Shown: in pieces, positions 17,464 to 26,841 of the stretch | Numbering within the stretch: position 1 is the first letter of the stretch | Layout: each line of letters begins with the position of its first letter | Source: Peribacillus simplex | GTDB lineage: Bacteria; Bacillota; Bacilli; Bacillales; DSM-1321 | Direction: 5' to 3' | Assembly (NCBI RefSeq): GCF_001542915.1 | Contig: NZ_LNNH01000028.1 | Span: forward strand, 105,455-169,454 | DNA length: 64,000 nt | Made by a program: the position numbers and the translations under genes | The notes under the pieces: generated by a model | The model's database searches: none | Told to the model about the DNA's origin: nothing | The model's input: only the letters and a program-made list of their open reading frames with translations

Positions 17464-18903
17464 CTATCGTTTCATGACGGGAAGCAGGCTCTCATACAGC
17501 TTAATATAAGCCGAGGAGGAAGAAGTCCAACTAAAGTCCAGCTTCATGGCACGTTCGACCAGACTCTTCCACCGCTTCGGCTGGAATTTGTACAGCCCCA
17601 CTGATTGCTCAATGGTATGAAGCATATCGTGTGCATTATAATTCGTAAAACTGAAGCCATTCCCTTCACCAGTAAATTGATTGTAGGGAATGACCGTATC
17701 ACGGAGCCCGCCGGTTTCCCTAACTAATGGAAGGGTGCCATACCGCATCGCCAGAAGCTGGCCGATTCCACACGGCTCGAATTGGGAAGGCATCAGGAAT
17801 ATATCAGATCCTGCATAGATACGCCTTGCTAAGCCCTCATCAAAATAGGTATTGACGGAAACTTGATTCGGATACTGTTCAGCTAAATGACGAAAGGCCG
17901 ATTCAAATTGCTCCTCCCCTGTACCCAAAAGGATGAATTGGATGCCCTGGTTCATCATTTCATGAAAAACGTGGAGAATGAGATCGATTCCCTTTTGGTC
18001 AACGAGCCTTGTCACCATGGATATTACCGGTGTATCATCACTCACTGGAAGATTCAGCGATTCCTGCAACTGGCGTTTATTCTCCAGCTTCCCTTCATAG
18101 GAATCGTAGGGAACAGCAAGGTATTCATCTGTGCAAGGATCATATTCTTCATAATCGATTCCATTGATGATGCCTTTAAGGTCACCATTTCTTTTGCGTA
18201 AAAATCCATCCAGATTCTCACCAAAATAGGGGCTTTGAATTTCCTCCGCATAACTTTGGCTTACCGTTGTGACGATATTGGAAAATGCTAAGCCAGCTTT
18301 CAAATAACTTACATTCCCATGAAATTCAAGACCATCGATATTAAAATATAACTCACTTAAATCCAGCAGTTCGGCCAATACCGTTTTGGAATAGACCCCT
18401 TGATATCGTAAATTATGTATCGTAAAGACCGTTTTTATATCCTGATAGAAAGGATGATTATGATAGTGCGCTTTCAGCAATACACTGACTAGGCCCGTCT
18501 GCCAATCATGACAGTGCACGATATCGGGCTTTTCATCTAAGTATGGCAAAGCCTCCAATATGGCACGGGAAAAGAAGGCGAACCTTTCGCCATCATCGAA
18601 GAAACCATAACTCCCATGTCTTTTGAAATAATATTCGTTATCCAAAAAATAATATGTAATTCCATTTGCGACAAGCTTCTCGATTCCACAAAACTGCTGA
18701 CGCCAACCTACAGGAACTTCAATACTTGTCATATGCGTCATTTCCTGTTTGAACTGAAAAGGGAGATCCTCATATTTAGGAAGAATGACACTTACATGGA
18801 CTCCCTGTTTTAGTAGTGCTTTCGGGAGTGCGCCTATTACGTCTCCGAGCCCTCCCGTTTTTATGAAGGGGGCGCATTCCGAAGCAGCGAATACTATGTT
18901 CAT
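17464..18903 (-). CDS. glgA: Glycogen synthase GlgA
   Basis: 479-residue GT5 enzyme that transfers glucose from ADP-glucose to the growing alpha-1,4-glucan. The ADP-glucose-binding KTGGLGDVIGALPKAL is at residues 16-31; VFTIHNLRYQG, GIDYEEYDP and the C-terminal GT-B motif FEPCGIGQLLAMRYGTLPLVRETGGL follow. GAGGAGGTG is five bases upstream of the ATG, and the gap to glgD is 16 bp. Last gene of the glgB-C-D-A operon. Confidence 0.96.
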   Translation of the reverse strand: MNIVFAASECAPFIKTGGLGDVIGALPKALLKQGVHVSVILPKYEDLPFQFKQEMTHMTSIEVPVGWRQQFCGIEKLVANGITYYFLDNEYYFKRHGSYGFFDDGERFAFFSRAILEALPYLDEKPDIVHCHDWQTGLVSVLLKAHYHNHPFYQDIKTVFTIHNLRYQGVYSKTVLAELLDLSELYFNIDGLEFHGNVSYLKAGLAFSNIVTTVSQSYAEEIQSPYFGENLDGFLRKRNGDLKGIINGIDYEEYDPCTDEYLAVPYDSYEGKLENKRQLQESLNLPVSDDTPVISMVTRLVDQKGIDLILHVFHEMMNQGIQFILLGTGEEQFESAFRHLAEQYPNQVSVNTYFDEGLARRIYAGSDIFLMPSQFEPCGIGQLLAMRYGTLPLVRETGGLRDTVIPYNQFTGEGNGFSFTNYNAHDMLHTIEQSVGLYKFQPKRWKSLVERAMKLDFSWTSSSSAYIKLYESLLPVMKR

Positions 18904-18919
18904 TGCCGCACCTCCTCTA

Positions 18920-20026
18920 TTAAATGACTTCCGCTTTTTTTATTACAGCCGGCTGTTTCCTGCCAATGACCGCTTTTTCCTTGGTTATTTTCACTTCTTT
19001 ATCCGTTATCGTATTTTCGACGATAGCACCTTCTTCGATTTCACCTTTTTGCATGATGATGCTATTCCTGATGATTGCGCCTTTTTTTACCTTTACCCCT
19101 CGGAAAAGAATGCTGTTCTCCACTGTTCCTTCAATGTCACAACCATTTGCAATTAACGAATTGGTAACATTCGAAGAACGTGAGTATTTTGTCGGCGCTT
19201 CATGCTTGATTTTTGTATAAACATCCCATGTGTCTCCGAAAAAGGAACGGATGACGGCAGGGTTAAGGAAATTCATATTACTGGAATGGAAGCTTTCAAT
19301 TGAATGGATAAATGGCATATCTCCAGTAAAGTTGTAACCTTTGACTGTAAAGCGATGGAGATTGGCTTTCACTGCATCTTTCAAAAAGTCATATTCCCCA
19401 TTCGCTACACAGCTTTTAATCAATTTAACCAATAAGGTCTTGCTTATGATGAAGGTTTCTAAACAAACATGGTCTCCTGGCCTAGGGATCGTGTAAAAAC
19501 TGATGTCCGTGATATCTTCATCGGAATCGACCGAGCATGTGTGATAAATCGGTTTTTCAATCAATTCGCCGACATAGTCTTTATAGACGACGGTTATATC
19601 CGCATCATGTTTTTTATGATAAGCAAGCACATCATTAAAATCCAATTTGGATACATGGCATCCCGGGGAAATGATGACAGTATCAGCCGCTGCCCGTTCG
19701 AAAAAGCTGAGGTGATCATAAAATTGTTTCATATCGCCAGTTACTGTTTCGTCGGGATGGATGGGCGGCAGGATGAACAGTCCTCCTGAACGTCTATCCA
19801 GATTCCATTCCTTACCTGAACCAAGATGATCCATGACCGAAAGATATTTTTCCTTAGGGAAAACGGCTACCTTTGATACATCGGCGTTAATGAAGTTAGA
19901 CATTGTGAAGTCAATCAAACGGTAGCGTCCTCCAAATGGTACGGATGCCACATTACGATGAGCAGTCAGCTCTTTTAAATGTTGTTTTTCATTGATTAAG
20001 TTAATAATACCCAACACATTTTCCAT
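18920..20026 (-). CDS. glgD: Glucose-1-phosphate adenylyltransferase subunit GlgD
   Basis: 368-residue regulatory partner of GlgC. It has the nucleotidyltransferase-like N-terminus but lacks the GGxGxRL pyrophosphorylase loop (ENVLGIINLINEKQHLKELT instead), which is typical of GlgD. SVPFGGRYRLIDF and a C-terminal left-handed beta-helix repeat region (NSILFRGVKVKKGAIIRNSIIM) are present. It lies 17 bp after glgC. In Bacillus and Geobacillus, GlgC-GlgD heterotetramers are more active than GlgC alone. Confidence 0.95.
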   Translation of the reverse strand: MENVLGIINLINEKQHLKELTAHRNVASVPFGGRYRLIDFTMSNFINADVSKVAVFPKEKYLSVMDHLGSGKEWNLDRRSGGLFILPPIHPDETVTGDMKQFYDHLSFFERAAADTVIISPGCHVSKLDFNDVLAYHKKHDADITVVYKDYVGELIEKPIYHTCSVDSDEDITDISFYTIPRPGDHVCLETFIISKTLLVKLIKSCVANGEYDFLKDAVKANLHRFTVKGYNFTGDMPFIHSIESFHSSNMNFLNPAVIRSFFGDTWDVYTKIKHEAPTKYSRSSNVTNSLIANGCDIEGTVENSILFRGVKVKKGAIIRNSIIMQKGEIEEGAIVENTITDKEVKITKEKAVIGRKQPAVIKKAEVI

Positions 20027-20043
20027 AGCATCTTCCCCTTTTT

Positions 20044-21210
20044 CTAGTTAAGAGTAATTTTCTTTTTATTTGGATTGATAATGGTCTGATTTTCGCCGAT
20101 TAAGGTAATATCGGAAGTTACCGCCGAATTCCCTACGACTGCCCCATCTTCAATTATGCAATTGCTGGCAATGATGCTTCGTTCAATATGAACATTTTCA
20201 CCAATGGTCACATTGGGCATGATGACTGAATCTTTAATGGTTGAACCATAGCCGACCTTAACATTGTAGGATAGCACCGAGTGATCGATGTTCCCGTCGA
20301 TCATGCATCCTTCATTGATAAGTGACTGACTGACCTCGGCATTTGCTGAGATATATTGCGGAGGGTGATTGGCATTGCGGGCAAAAATCTTCCAGTGCTG
20401 ATCATCCAGCTGGAAATTCGGTTTTTCCTCCAATAAATCCATATGTGCCTGCCAGAGGCTCTCGACGGTTCCGACATCTTTCCAGTATTCATTAAAACGG
20501 TAGGCATACAGCTTCTTTCTGTCTTCCAGCATCTTTGGAATGATGTTGCTGCCAAAGTCATTAGAAGAATCCGCATCTTTTTCATCATTTATCAAATATT
20601 GTCTTAGCTTCTTCCAATTGAAAAGGTAGACACCCATTGACGCGAGGTTACTCTTTGGATATTTAGGTTTTTCATCGAATTGGGTGATCTTATCCTCGTC
20701 ATTTGTATTCATGATCCCAAATCGGCTTGCTTCTTGCCATGGTACTTGAATGACGGCTATCGTTGCCTCTGCATTCTTTTCGACATGATAATCCAGCATC
20801 TTACTGTAATCCATTTTATAAATATGGTCACCGGAAAGGATGAGTACGTGCTCCGGATCATAGTTGTCAATATATTGGATATTTTGATAAACGGCGTTTG
20901 CCGTTCCTTTATACCATTCACCGCCTTCTTTGCCTTGATATGGCGGAAGGACGGAGACTCCGCCAACATCCAGATCTAGATCCCATGCTTTCCCGTTCCC
21001 AACATAATCATTTAAAATCAATGGCTGATATTGGGTCAGTACCCCTACCGTATCAATACCAGAATGAGTGCAGTTACTCAATGGAAAATCGATGATTCTA
21101 TATTTACCGCCGAAAGGAACAGCTGGTTTTGCCAACCCGATGGTCAGTTCACCTAACCTTGAACCCTGGCCTCCTGCCAATAACATTGCTATCCATTTTT
21201 TTGCTCCCAT
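20044..21210 (-). CDS. glgC: Glucose-1-phosphate adenylyltransferase GlgC
   Basis: 388-residue enzyme making ADP-glucose from ATP and glucose-1-phosphate, the first committed glycogen step. [13 protein letters not shown] is the pyrophosphorylase loop, [20 protein letters not shown] the substrate region, [14 protein letters not shown] the metal-binding Asp, and a beta-helix forms the C-terminus. Its ATG overlaps the glgB stop codon by one base (TAATG), so translation is probably coupled. Confidence 0.96.
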   Translation of the reverse strand: MGAKKWIAMLLAGGQGSRLGELTIGLAKPAVPFGGKYRIIDFPLSNCTHSGIDTVGVLTQYQPLILNDYVGNGKAWDLDLDVGGVSVLPPYQGKEGGEWYKGTANAVYQNIQYIDNYDPEHVLILSGDHIYKMDYSKMLDYHVEKNAEATIAVIQVPWQEASRFGIMNTNDEDKITQFDEKPKYPKSNLASMGVYLFNWKKLRQYLINDEKDADSSNDFGSNIIPKMLEDRKKLYAYRFNEYWKDVGTVESLWQAHMDLLEEKPNFQLDDQHWKIFARNANHPPQYISANAEVSQSLINEGCMIDGNIDHSVLSYNVKVGYGSTIKDSVIMPNVTIGENVHIERSIIASNCIIEDGAVVGNSAVTSDITLIGENQTIINPNKKKITLN

Positions 21211-23150
21211 TATTCGTTCACTCTCCCCCGTCTTTTTTTTGTTTGCTTCATATAAATAGAAACGCCTAATGGAGGTACAGTTATTTCCATACTGAATGGT
21301 TGATTATGATAAGGTTCTTTTTTAACAGCAATGGGTTGCTCGTTGACCTGACCAGATCCTCCGAAATCCTCGGAATCACTGTTGAAGACCTCAATATATT
21401 TACCATGAGATGGCACGCCAATCCGATATTGATCATGAGTCTGTGCAGAAAAATTACAGACCACAATACAATAATCGCCTTTTCGCTTACCTTTCCTCAT
21501 AAAGGTAATGATACTCTGACTACTATTGTTTGGATCTATCCATTCAAACCCCTCCTGGACATGATCAAGTCTCCATAATGAAGAGGTTTCTTTATAGAAT
21601 GACTGCAGGGTCCGAAAATAATAAGAAAGTTTCTCATGAGATTCATATTCCAAGAGCAGCCAATCCAATTGCTCCTCATCTTTCCATTCGATGAATTGGC
21701 CGAATTCGCCACCCATGAAGAGAAGCTTTTTTCCAGGATGCGTCATGAAATAACCGAAGAGCAGTCGCAAATTTGCGAATTTCTGCCAATAGTCACCTGG
21801 CATCTTATTTAATAACGACTTCTTGCCATGAACTACTTCATCATGAGAGAACGGCAATACGAAATTTTCTGAAAAAGCATAGAAAAATGAGAAGGTCAAA
21901 AGGTTATGATGGTATGGCCTCTCACCCGTTTCCAATTTCATGTATCGAAGGATGTCGTTCGTCCATCCCATATTCCATTTATAATTAAAACCAAGCCCGC
22001 CCATATCGGTTGGATAGGTTATAAGTGGGCGATCTGTTGCTTCTTCAGCCATCATTAATGCATGAGGATATTTCTTGAAAACTGCTTCATTGAGCCTTTG
22101 CAGAAATTCGATCGCTTCTAGATTTTCCTCCCCGCCATTTTGATTTTTCAATTTGACCGGCAAAGGATTGTCATGATTTAAATACACCATTGACGATACC
22201 GCATCGACACGGACACCATCGATATGGTATACCTCCATCCAAAACATCACATTTGAAATTAGGAAGCTTATGACTTCCGGTTTGCTGAAATCGAAGTTAT
22301 ATGTGCCCCATAACGGACGTTCTGCCCTATTATGATCAATAGGTTCATAGAGAGGTGTGCCATCGAAACGGGAAAGTCCATGGGCATCCTTACAAAAATG
22401 GGCGGGAACCCAGTCCAGGATGACTCCTATGCCATGTTGATGGCATTTGTTGATCAAATACTTGAAATCTTCCGGTGAACCGAAACGGCTGTTTACCGAA
22501 TAATAACCGGTAACCTGGTATCCCCAAGACTTATCGAATGGGTGTTCCATTATTGCCATGATTTCTATTTGTGTAAAACTATTATCAATCACATACTCAA
22601 CTAATCTATCGGCCAGTTCACGGTAAGAATAAAATTCGCCATTCTTTTTCTGTTTCCATGTGCCTGGGTGCACTTCATAAATGGACATGGGCCTATGATA
22701 GATGTTTTCCTTTTTCCGATCGGTTATCCACTTCGAATCTTGCCATTCAAAATTATCCAGCCTTTTGACAATTGAAGCTGTATTTGGTCTGACTTCCGAA
22801 TAAAAGGCATATGGATCGGCTTTAAGGATACGTTTATTTCCAGGTGTATGTATTTCGTATTTGTATAGTTCCCCTTCTTGAAGTCCTGGTACGAACAACA
22901 CCCAGATACCTGAACGCTCGACCCGATTCATCACATGATCGGTTCCGTCCCAATCATTAAAATTACCTACTACCGATACTTGCTTGGCATGGGGGGCCCA
23001 AACGGCAAACCTAACTCCTTCTTTACCTAAAGATGTGATTATGTGTGCCCCAAGCATCTTATAGCTTTCATAAAGGGTCCCTTCATGAAACAGATATAAA
23101 TCAAAATCGCTTGGATAATTCTCTTGCAGCTGATCCAAAATTGTATTCAA
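21210..23150 (-). CDS. glgB: 1,4-alpha-glucan branching enzyme GlgB
   Basis: 646-residue GH13 enzyme that introduces alpha-1,6 branches into glycogen. An N-terminal CBM48-like domain ([22 protein letters not shown]) precedes the TIM barrel with [13 protein letters not shown] (nucleophile Asp), MMAEEATD (acid Glu) and [12 protein letters not shown] (third Asp). The TTG start follows GGAGGGG by five bases; the longer ATG frame has no better site and runs over the promoter. First gene of the operon. Confidence 0.95.
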   Translation of the reverse strand: MNTILDQLQENYPSDFDLYLFHEGTLYESYKMLGAHIITSLGKEGVRFAVWAPHAKQVSVVGNFNDWDGTDHVMNRVERSGIWVLFVPGLQEGELYKYEIHTPGNKRILKADPYAFYSEVRPNTASIVKRLDNFEWQDSKWITDRKKENIYHRPMSIYEVHPGTWKQKKNGEFYSYRELADRLVEYVIDNSFTQIEIMAIMEHPFDKSWGYQVTGYYSVNSRFGSPEDFKYLINKCHQHGIGVILDWVPAHFCKDAHGLSRFDGTPLYEPIDHNRAERPLWGTYNFDFSKPEVISFLISNVMFWMEVYHIDGVRVDAVSSMVYLNHDNPLPVKLKNQNGGEENLEAIEFLQRLNEAVFKKYPHALMMAEEATDRPLITYPTDMGGLGFNYKWNMGWTNDILRYMKLETGERPYHHNLLTFSFFYAFSENFVLPFSHDEVVHGKKSLLNKMPGDYWQKFANLRLLFGYFMTHPGKKLLFMGGEFGQFIEWKDEEQLDWLLLEYESHEKLSYYFRTLQSFYKETSSLWRLDHVQEGFEWIDPNNSSQSIITFMRKGKRKGDYCIVVCNFSAQTHDQYRIGVPSHGKYIEVFNSDSEDFGGSGQVNEQPIAVKKEPYHNQPFSMEITVPPLGVSIYMKQTKKRRGRVNE

Positions 23151-23204
23151 TAAAACCCCTCCATCAATATGAACTCGATAACATTTCATCATCCTTCCCC
23201 AGTT

Positions 23205-23234
23205 ATTATATATATTCGGTGAAAATAACATTAA
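23205..23234 (-). promoter_or_regulatory. Candidate promoter of the glgBCDA operon
   Basis: Minus strand: TTAATG, 18-bp spacer, TATAAT, about 55 bp upstream of the TTG start. The -10 box is perfect, the -35 weak. In B. subtilis the operon is sporulation-linked (SigE), so another sigma factor may be the real one. Confidence 0.35.
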
Positions 23235-23341
23235 TCCTTCAATGGAGGTGAAGATATTGTAATAAATGCCCGTTTTTTTGAAAATTAAAACATTTATTTG
23301 CAAAAAATCAACCAGATTATGTAAAAAAATCATTATTTCAA

Positions 23342-23374
23342 TAAAAGCTCTTCCCTTTTTATTGGAAGAGCTCT
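23342..23374 (-). terminator. Intrinsic terminator of the GH15-type gene
   Basis: AGCTCTTCC pairs with GGAAGAGCT around a 9-bp loop; minus-strand tail TTTTATT. It separates the GH15 gene from the glg operon, so these are distinct transcripts. Confidence 0.8.
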
Positions 23375-23395
23375 ACGTTACCGTATATGAATAAT

Positions 23396-24409
23396 TCATG
23401 TCGCTTGTTCTGAGCGAAGCATGTCGGTTTTCGTCAAGAAAAGATAAGACAAAGATACGGACCATGCCAATGGTGTATTTTTGTTAGGGATATCACTTCC
23501 GCCAATATATAACTCGGGGACTTCCCAATTTTCCGGAATGATCCTTTTCGTTTTTTCTATATACTCCATGGCCTTATTCACCATGCCAAGTTCAAGAAAG
23601 CATAACCCCAACCAAGGGAGCCCGAAGCACCATTCCGCTTCCCGGCCTTCATTATAATAAAGATCATTTTCGTAACGAATACACCCGTTTGTTCTTTCAA
23701 GGAGACTTGTAACATTATTCAAAATTTTAAGGGCTATTTCCCTGTCGACGAGTCGATAAGGATATATTAAGGATAAAAGGGCTAAATCCGCCTCTTTAGA
23801 ATAGCTTTCCCTAGGAAGAAGAAAGCGGAGTGCCTCTTCTCCCTTTTTGATCAGTTCTTCCTTTACGTTGACGAGCATCTTGACTGAATTCAAACCGGCT
23901 ACACATGCACCGATGCTCGAAGCGTGTATTTCGATGTTCTCTTCCCACATCCCATTATCTTCCGACTGCCAATATTGCAGGCATTCCAAGTAATGAACCA
24001 GCTTTTGAACGATTTGTAAATCACGTCCATCTCGGATCACCTTTTTCCCATGCCTATATCCTTCGCCGACGCCCCACAAAAAAGCACCGATTGCATCATT
24101 TTGAGCATGCCCCCACTCTTCGGGCAGCTCCTTCAGCTCAGTGGAATATCTCGAGTGGATATATTCGAATAGATACTGAGGTTTTTGCTCAGTGTGAATA
24201 TCTATCTTCCATTCATAGGTTTGAAATAAGTCGAATAAGGCATGATAGGCCTTTTCATAACGATTGGATGGGTCATTTATAAAAGGAAGTACTGTATATA
24301 CCACATCCCTTATCCAAACATAATTATAATCGTTGGAAACGCTGGCAGTATATGCACCATTAGTAAGCCGCATGCGATCGAGAACCTCTAGGGCACCATT
24401 TACATTCAT
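23396..24409 (-). CDS. Short glycoside hydrolase family 15-like protein
   Basis: 337 residues of an (alpha/alpha)6-barrel resembling GH15 glucoamylases and glucodextranases. NDYNYVWIRDVVYTV matches the GH15 Y.WIRD substrate site, GMWEENIEIHASSIGAC the region with the general acid Glu, and VPELYIGG the second catalytic Glu, followed by NTPLAWSVSL. Typical GH15 enzymes are ~600 residues with an N-terminal beta-sandwich; that domain is absent here. GGAGGTG lies eight bases before the ATG. It lies just upstream of glgB, separated by a terminator. A role in releasing glucose from glycogen is a guess from context. Confidence 0.8.
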   Translation of the reverse strand: MNVNGALEVLDRMRLTNGAYTASVSNDYNYVWIRDVVYTVLPFINDPSNRYEKAYHALFDLFQTYEWKIDIHTEQKPQYLFEYIHSRYSTELKELPEEWGHAQNDAIGAFLWGVGEGYRHGKKVIRDGRDLQIVQKLVHYLECLQYWQSEDNGMWEENIEIHASSIGACVAGLNSVKMLVNVKEELIKKGEEALRFLLPRESYSKEADLALLSLIYPYRLVDREIALKILNNVTSLLERTNGCIRYENDLYYNEGREAEWCFGLPWLGLCFLELGMVNKAMEYIEKTKRIIPENWEVPELYIGGSDIPNKNTPLAWSVSLSYLFLTKTDMLRSEQAT

Positions 24410-24493
24410 TTATAGAACACCTCCATAGTTATTTCCTCATTTCCATTGTTGACAGACTACCGCATTCTAAACATCCGTTTTTTCTTTTAGATT

Positions 24494-24507
24494 TCGAAGC
24501 GCTTACA
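24494..24507. promoter_or_regulatory. cre-like site upstream of the GH15-type gene
   Basis: TGTAAGCGCTTCGA on the minus strand matches 12 of 14 positions of the CcpA cre consensus, 85 bp upstream of the GH15 start. Catabolite control would fit a glucan-degrading enzyme; no promoter boxes were clear. Confidence 0.35.
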
Positions 24508-24677
24508 ATTCATTTACCTACAACACCTTTTAAAAGTACTTTCACCCTAGTTTATGTGGTCAATGCCTTTTTTGATAATCAAGCTTTCCTTGTTCAGTAA
24601 AAAGCGTCATCTGCCTACGCGATGGGTAGTCAGTCCACGGTTCATTCGTTCGTGCATGATTCCAGGTAGGAACGAAA

Positions 24678-24707
24678 AAACCAGTAATGGAAATCCATTA
24701 CTGGGTT
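24678..24707 (-). terminator. Bidirectional intrinsic terminator after mug
   Basis: CCAGTAATGG pairs with CCATTACTGG around AAAT. T-rich tails are present on both sides (GTTTTT and GTTTTTT). Confidence 0.8.
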
Positions 24708-24785
24708 TTTCGGCCTATCCTTAAAATGCTAAGTATAGATTGAAAGAAAAAATCGTACAGATTTGCGTCACCTGCTTCTTGCTTT

Positions 24786-25316
24786 TTACTTTGCAGTTCT
24801 TTCAGTTACCGGCTTATCGAGCAGAATCGGCAATTCTCGATATATTTCGATGATTTCTTCGATCTTCATTCTCACCAAGCCGCTGGAGGATGGTGCGACG
24901 AATTCCATCGTCGCATTGGATAGGGGATCTTCCTGCAGGCCCCAAGCGATATGTCGTGATTGACGATATTCCTGATAAACACCCTTGCCTACGAAACAGA
25001 CAAGTTTAGGCTTATACTTTTCAATTTTTGCTTTTAATTGCTCTCTTCCCTTGCTGTATTCTGCCTTAGTGATATCATCCGCCCCTTTTGTAGGCCTGGA
25101 AACGATATTCGTGAACCCATACCCCAAATCCAATAAGGTAAGATCTTCATCAGGGGCATATTTCCTCGGGGTCAAACCTGATTCATGGAGGATTTTCCAA
25201 AAACGGTTGTTAGGGTTTGCATAATGATGTCCTGTTTCCCCGGAACGTATGCTTGGATTGAAGCCAACAAACAAAATATCGAGATTCATCTTTAAATGAT
25301 CATCTATTCCTTCCAT
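24786..25316 (-). CDS. mug: Mismatch-specific uracil/thymine DNA glycosylase Mug
   Basis: 176-residue member of the Mug/TDG branch of uracil-DNA glycosylases, which removes U or T from G mispairs. VGFNPSIRSGETGHHYANPNNRFWK carries the catalytic Asn motif (GxNPxxxS) and the HYANPNNRFW box; FVGKGVYQEYR and VAPSSSGL correspond to the second active-site and wedge regions. Length is normal. AAAAGGAGTG precedes the ATG. It is a single gene with its own terminator. Confidence 0.93.
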   Translation of the reverse strand: MEGIDDHLKMNLDILFVGFNPSIRSGETGHHYANPNNRFWKILHESGLTPRKYAPDEDLTLLDLGYGFTNIVSRPTKGADDITKAEYSKGREQLKAKIEKYKPKLVCFVGKGVYQEYRQSRHIAWGLQEDPLSNATMEFVAPSSSGLVRMKIEEIIEIYRELPILLDKPVTERTAK

Positions 25317-25483
25317 TGATTATCACTCCTTTTCATGTCTCTCTTCCATTCATTGTACAAAATGGAACAATAATTAACTACCCTTACACCCTTCCCACAC
25401 GAACATATCCAAAAAACGCCCATTTCCTATGTATTCGATACCGATATTGCAACTTATTGTATCCAGTGATTCAGGCACAAGAA

Positions 25484-25518
25484 AAAATCACACATAAGCA
25501 TTTTTCCTATGTGTGATT
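25484..25518 (-). terminator. Second hairpin with U-tract downstream of the DUF2642 genes
   Basis: AATCACACATA and TATGTGTGATT form a perfect 11-bp stem; on the minus strand TTTTTTC follows. It lies about 65 bp beyond the first terminator, giving a tandem arrangement. Confidence 0.6.
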
Positions 25519-25582
25519 GGAAGGTTTATCGGCAGTGTCAAGATCCTTTTGAAAGCCGGAGCAACTGCACTTATTCGGTGAA

Positions 25583-25612
25583 AAGAAACAGCCACCTTAT
25601 AGATGGCTGCTT
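25583..25612 (-). terminator. Terminator after the DUF2642 gene pair
   Basis: GCAGCCA pairs with TGGCTGT on the minus strand and is followed by TTCTTTTC, 12 bp after the stop codon. Confidence 0.65.
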
Positions 25613-25623
25613 CTTCATATTAC

Positions 25624-25839
25624 TTATTGTGCGTTATCTACACGAACATAGTTAATTTGATTTAATGGAATGGTGATGATATCCAAATCGCCTTCATAAC
25701 CACCGGATGTTTCCGTTAAGCGAACGATTTCATCGGTCACTACATGTAAAACTCCCTCAAATAAATCACTGCTTGTTGCCACTTCGACCGGGTTCCCGAT
25801 ATAATGTCTTAATTGATTGAAAAAAATACTAGATAACAA
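25624..25839 (-). CDS. DUF2642 small protein (YuzF-like)
   Basis: 71-residue protein composed of one DUF2642 domain (LRHYIGNPVEVATSSDLFEGVLHVV ... ITIPLNQINYVRV is its span). A TTG start is chosen because AAGGAGGAG lies directly upstream; a longer ATG frame would cover the upstream gene's end. DUF2642 proteins are small beta-rich proteins found in spore formers and often associated with the spore coat, but no function is established. It starts 13 bp after the larger DUF2642 protein gene. Confidence 0.75.
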   Translation of the reverse strand: MLSSIFFNQLRHYIGNPVEVATSSDLFEGVLHVVTDEIVRLTETSGGYEGDLDIITIPLNQINYVRVDNAQ

Positions 25840-25852
25840 TGCATTCTCCTCC

Positions 25853-26437
25853 TTATATAGGCTCTCTAACAGAATTGATGGCACGGAATGGAACGAATAC
25901 GACAGTACCAGCTGCTTCACTAATGACGATATAATCAGCTTCAATTGCACTTAAAATTCCCGTCACCGGTGCAAAATCAGTGGAAACCGTTACAGTTCTT
26001 CCTAATAATCTAAATAAAACCCTTCTTAAATCACTGAATGGGTCTCCCGGAATACCTGGTGTATCGGGGAAGTCTGGTGTATCTGGCGTATCGTTGCCAT
26101 TTTCAATAAGCCACTTATAATAGAGGTATTCGCAATAATTCTTTTTACATTCTTTCTTGCTGCTCATTTTTTTACCACCTTTTTGATTGTCTTTTATGCG
26201 ATCATCTTTTCTATTCTCATCTTGCTTGTGTTCACACTTCTTACTCTCTTCCTTTTTGCAATGTTCCCCCTTTCCCTTTTTTAGTACAGCACTGAACTCG
26301 TTGTCGATCGCAAGCGTGAATCCCGGTATGGTTGCTACTGAAAATGAATTTTCGGTCTGCAATTTTGCTAATATTTTACCTAAATTCGATCTTCTTGAAT
26401 TCCTTGATCCACTTGATTCCTTTGAGGATCTTGACAT
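25853..26437 (-). CDS. Putative spore coat protein with C-terminal DUF2642-like domain
   Basis: 194 residues: a basic Ser/Arg-rich N-terminus (SRSSKESSGSRNSRRSN), a Lys/Glu/Cys-rich low-complexity middle (KKEESKKCEHKQDENRKDD), a Pro-Asp-Thr linker with PDTPDFPDTPGIPGDP, then a DUF2642-like domain (GRTVTVSTDFAPVTGILSAIEADYI region). The composition and the paralogous domain next door suggest a spore-coat or exosporium-associated protein; this is inference. GAAAGGAG precedes the ATG. Transcribed divergently from the 26605 ORF and glycosyltransferase. Confidence 0.7.
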   Translation of the reverse strand: MSRSSKESSGSRNSRRSNLGKILAKLQTENSFSVATIPGFTLAIDNEFSAVLKKGKGEHCKKEESKKCEHKQDENRKDDRIKDNQKGGKKMSSKKECKKNYCEYLYYKWLIENGNDTPDTPDFPDTPGIPGDPFSDLRRVLFRLLGRTVTVSTDFAPVTGILSAIEADYIVISEAAGTVVFVPFRAINSVREPI

Positions 26438-26604
26438 TTTGCTGCTCCTTTCTATATGGCTTCAAAAGTAGTATATTGACGAATGTTGTTTTCGGCTTGG
26501 ACTAAACAACCTTTTTTTACTAACTTAATATTTTTTATGAAGGATGTTCAAAACCATGTCCATTTCTTTAAAGCGCGGAATATGATACGGATGAGGTGAT
26601 AAAT

Positions 26605-26841
26605 GTGACGTATAAACGAAGAACGGATAGCGAAAACATCGTATTTCCATCGTGCTCCGAAACATTCGGACCAACCAAAAAATGTCTGAACTCATTACCA
26701 AGAAAAGATATCTCCCCTTCATTCATAAGTGCTCTTCCTGCTAATCCAGGTATTATTGCACCATTAAATAAGGGTAATCGCGTTATCAGGAAACGTTTAA
26801 GCGCAACCGACACCTTTCACATAAGGGGCATGCGAACATGA
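26605..26841 (+). CDS. Small hypothetical protein coupled to glycosyltransferase
   Basis: 78 residues, no recognised domain; basic, with CSETFGPTKKCLN and a hydrophobic/proline-rich centre. The GTG start has GAGGTG six bases upstream. Its stop codon overlaps the start of the glycosyltransferase (ATGA), which argues that it is translated, since such coupling is typical of real operons. An antisense frame over the same DNA has no ribosome binding site. Confidence 0.55.
   Translation: MTYKRRTDSENIVFPSCSETFGPTKKCLNSLPRKDISPSFISALPANPGIIAPLNKGNRVIRKRLSATDTFHIRGMRT

Larger units (their letters stand above)
24410..24785. other. Intergenic region with cre-like site and terminator
   Basis: No gene seen. 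It holds a cre-like site near 24500 and the mug terminator at 24678-24707. The part between 24520 and 24670 shows no clear structure. Confidence 0.5.

Noticed and set aside
26568..26813. Minus-strand 81-codon frame opposite the small ORF
   Set aside because: No ribosome binding site; the plus-strand frame is coupled to the glycosyltransferase.
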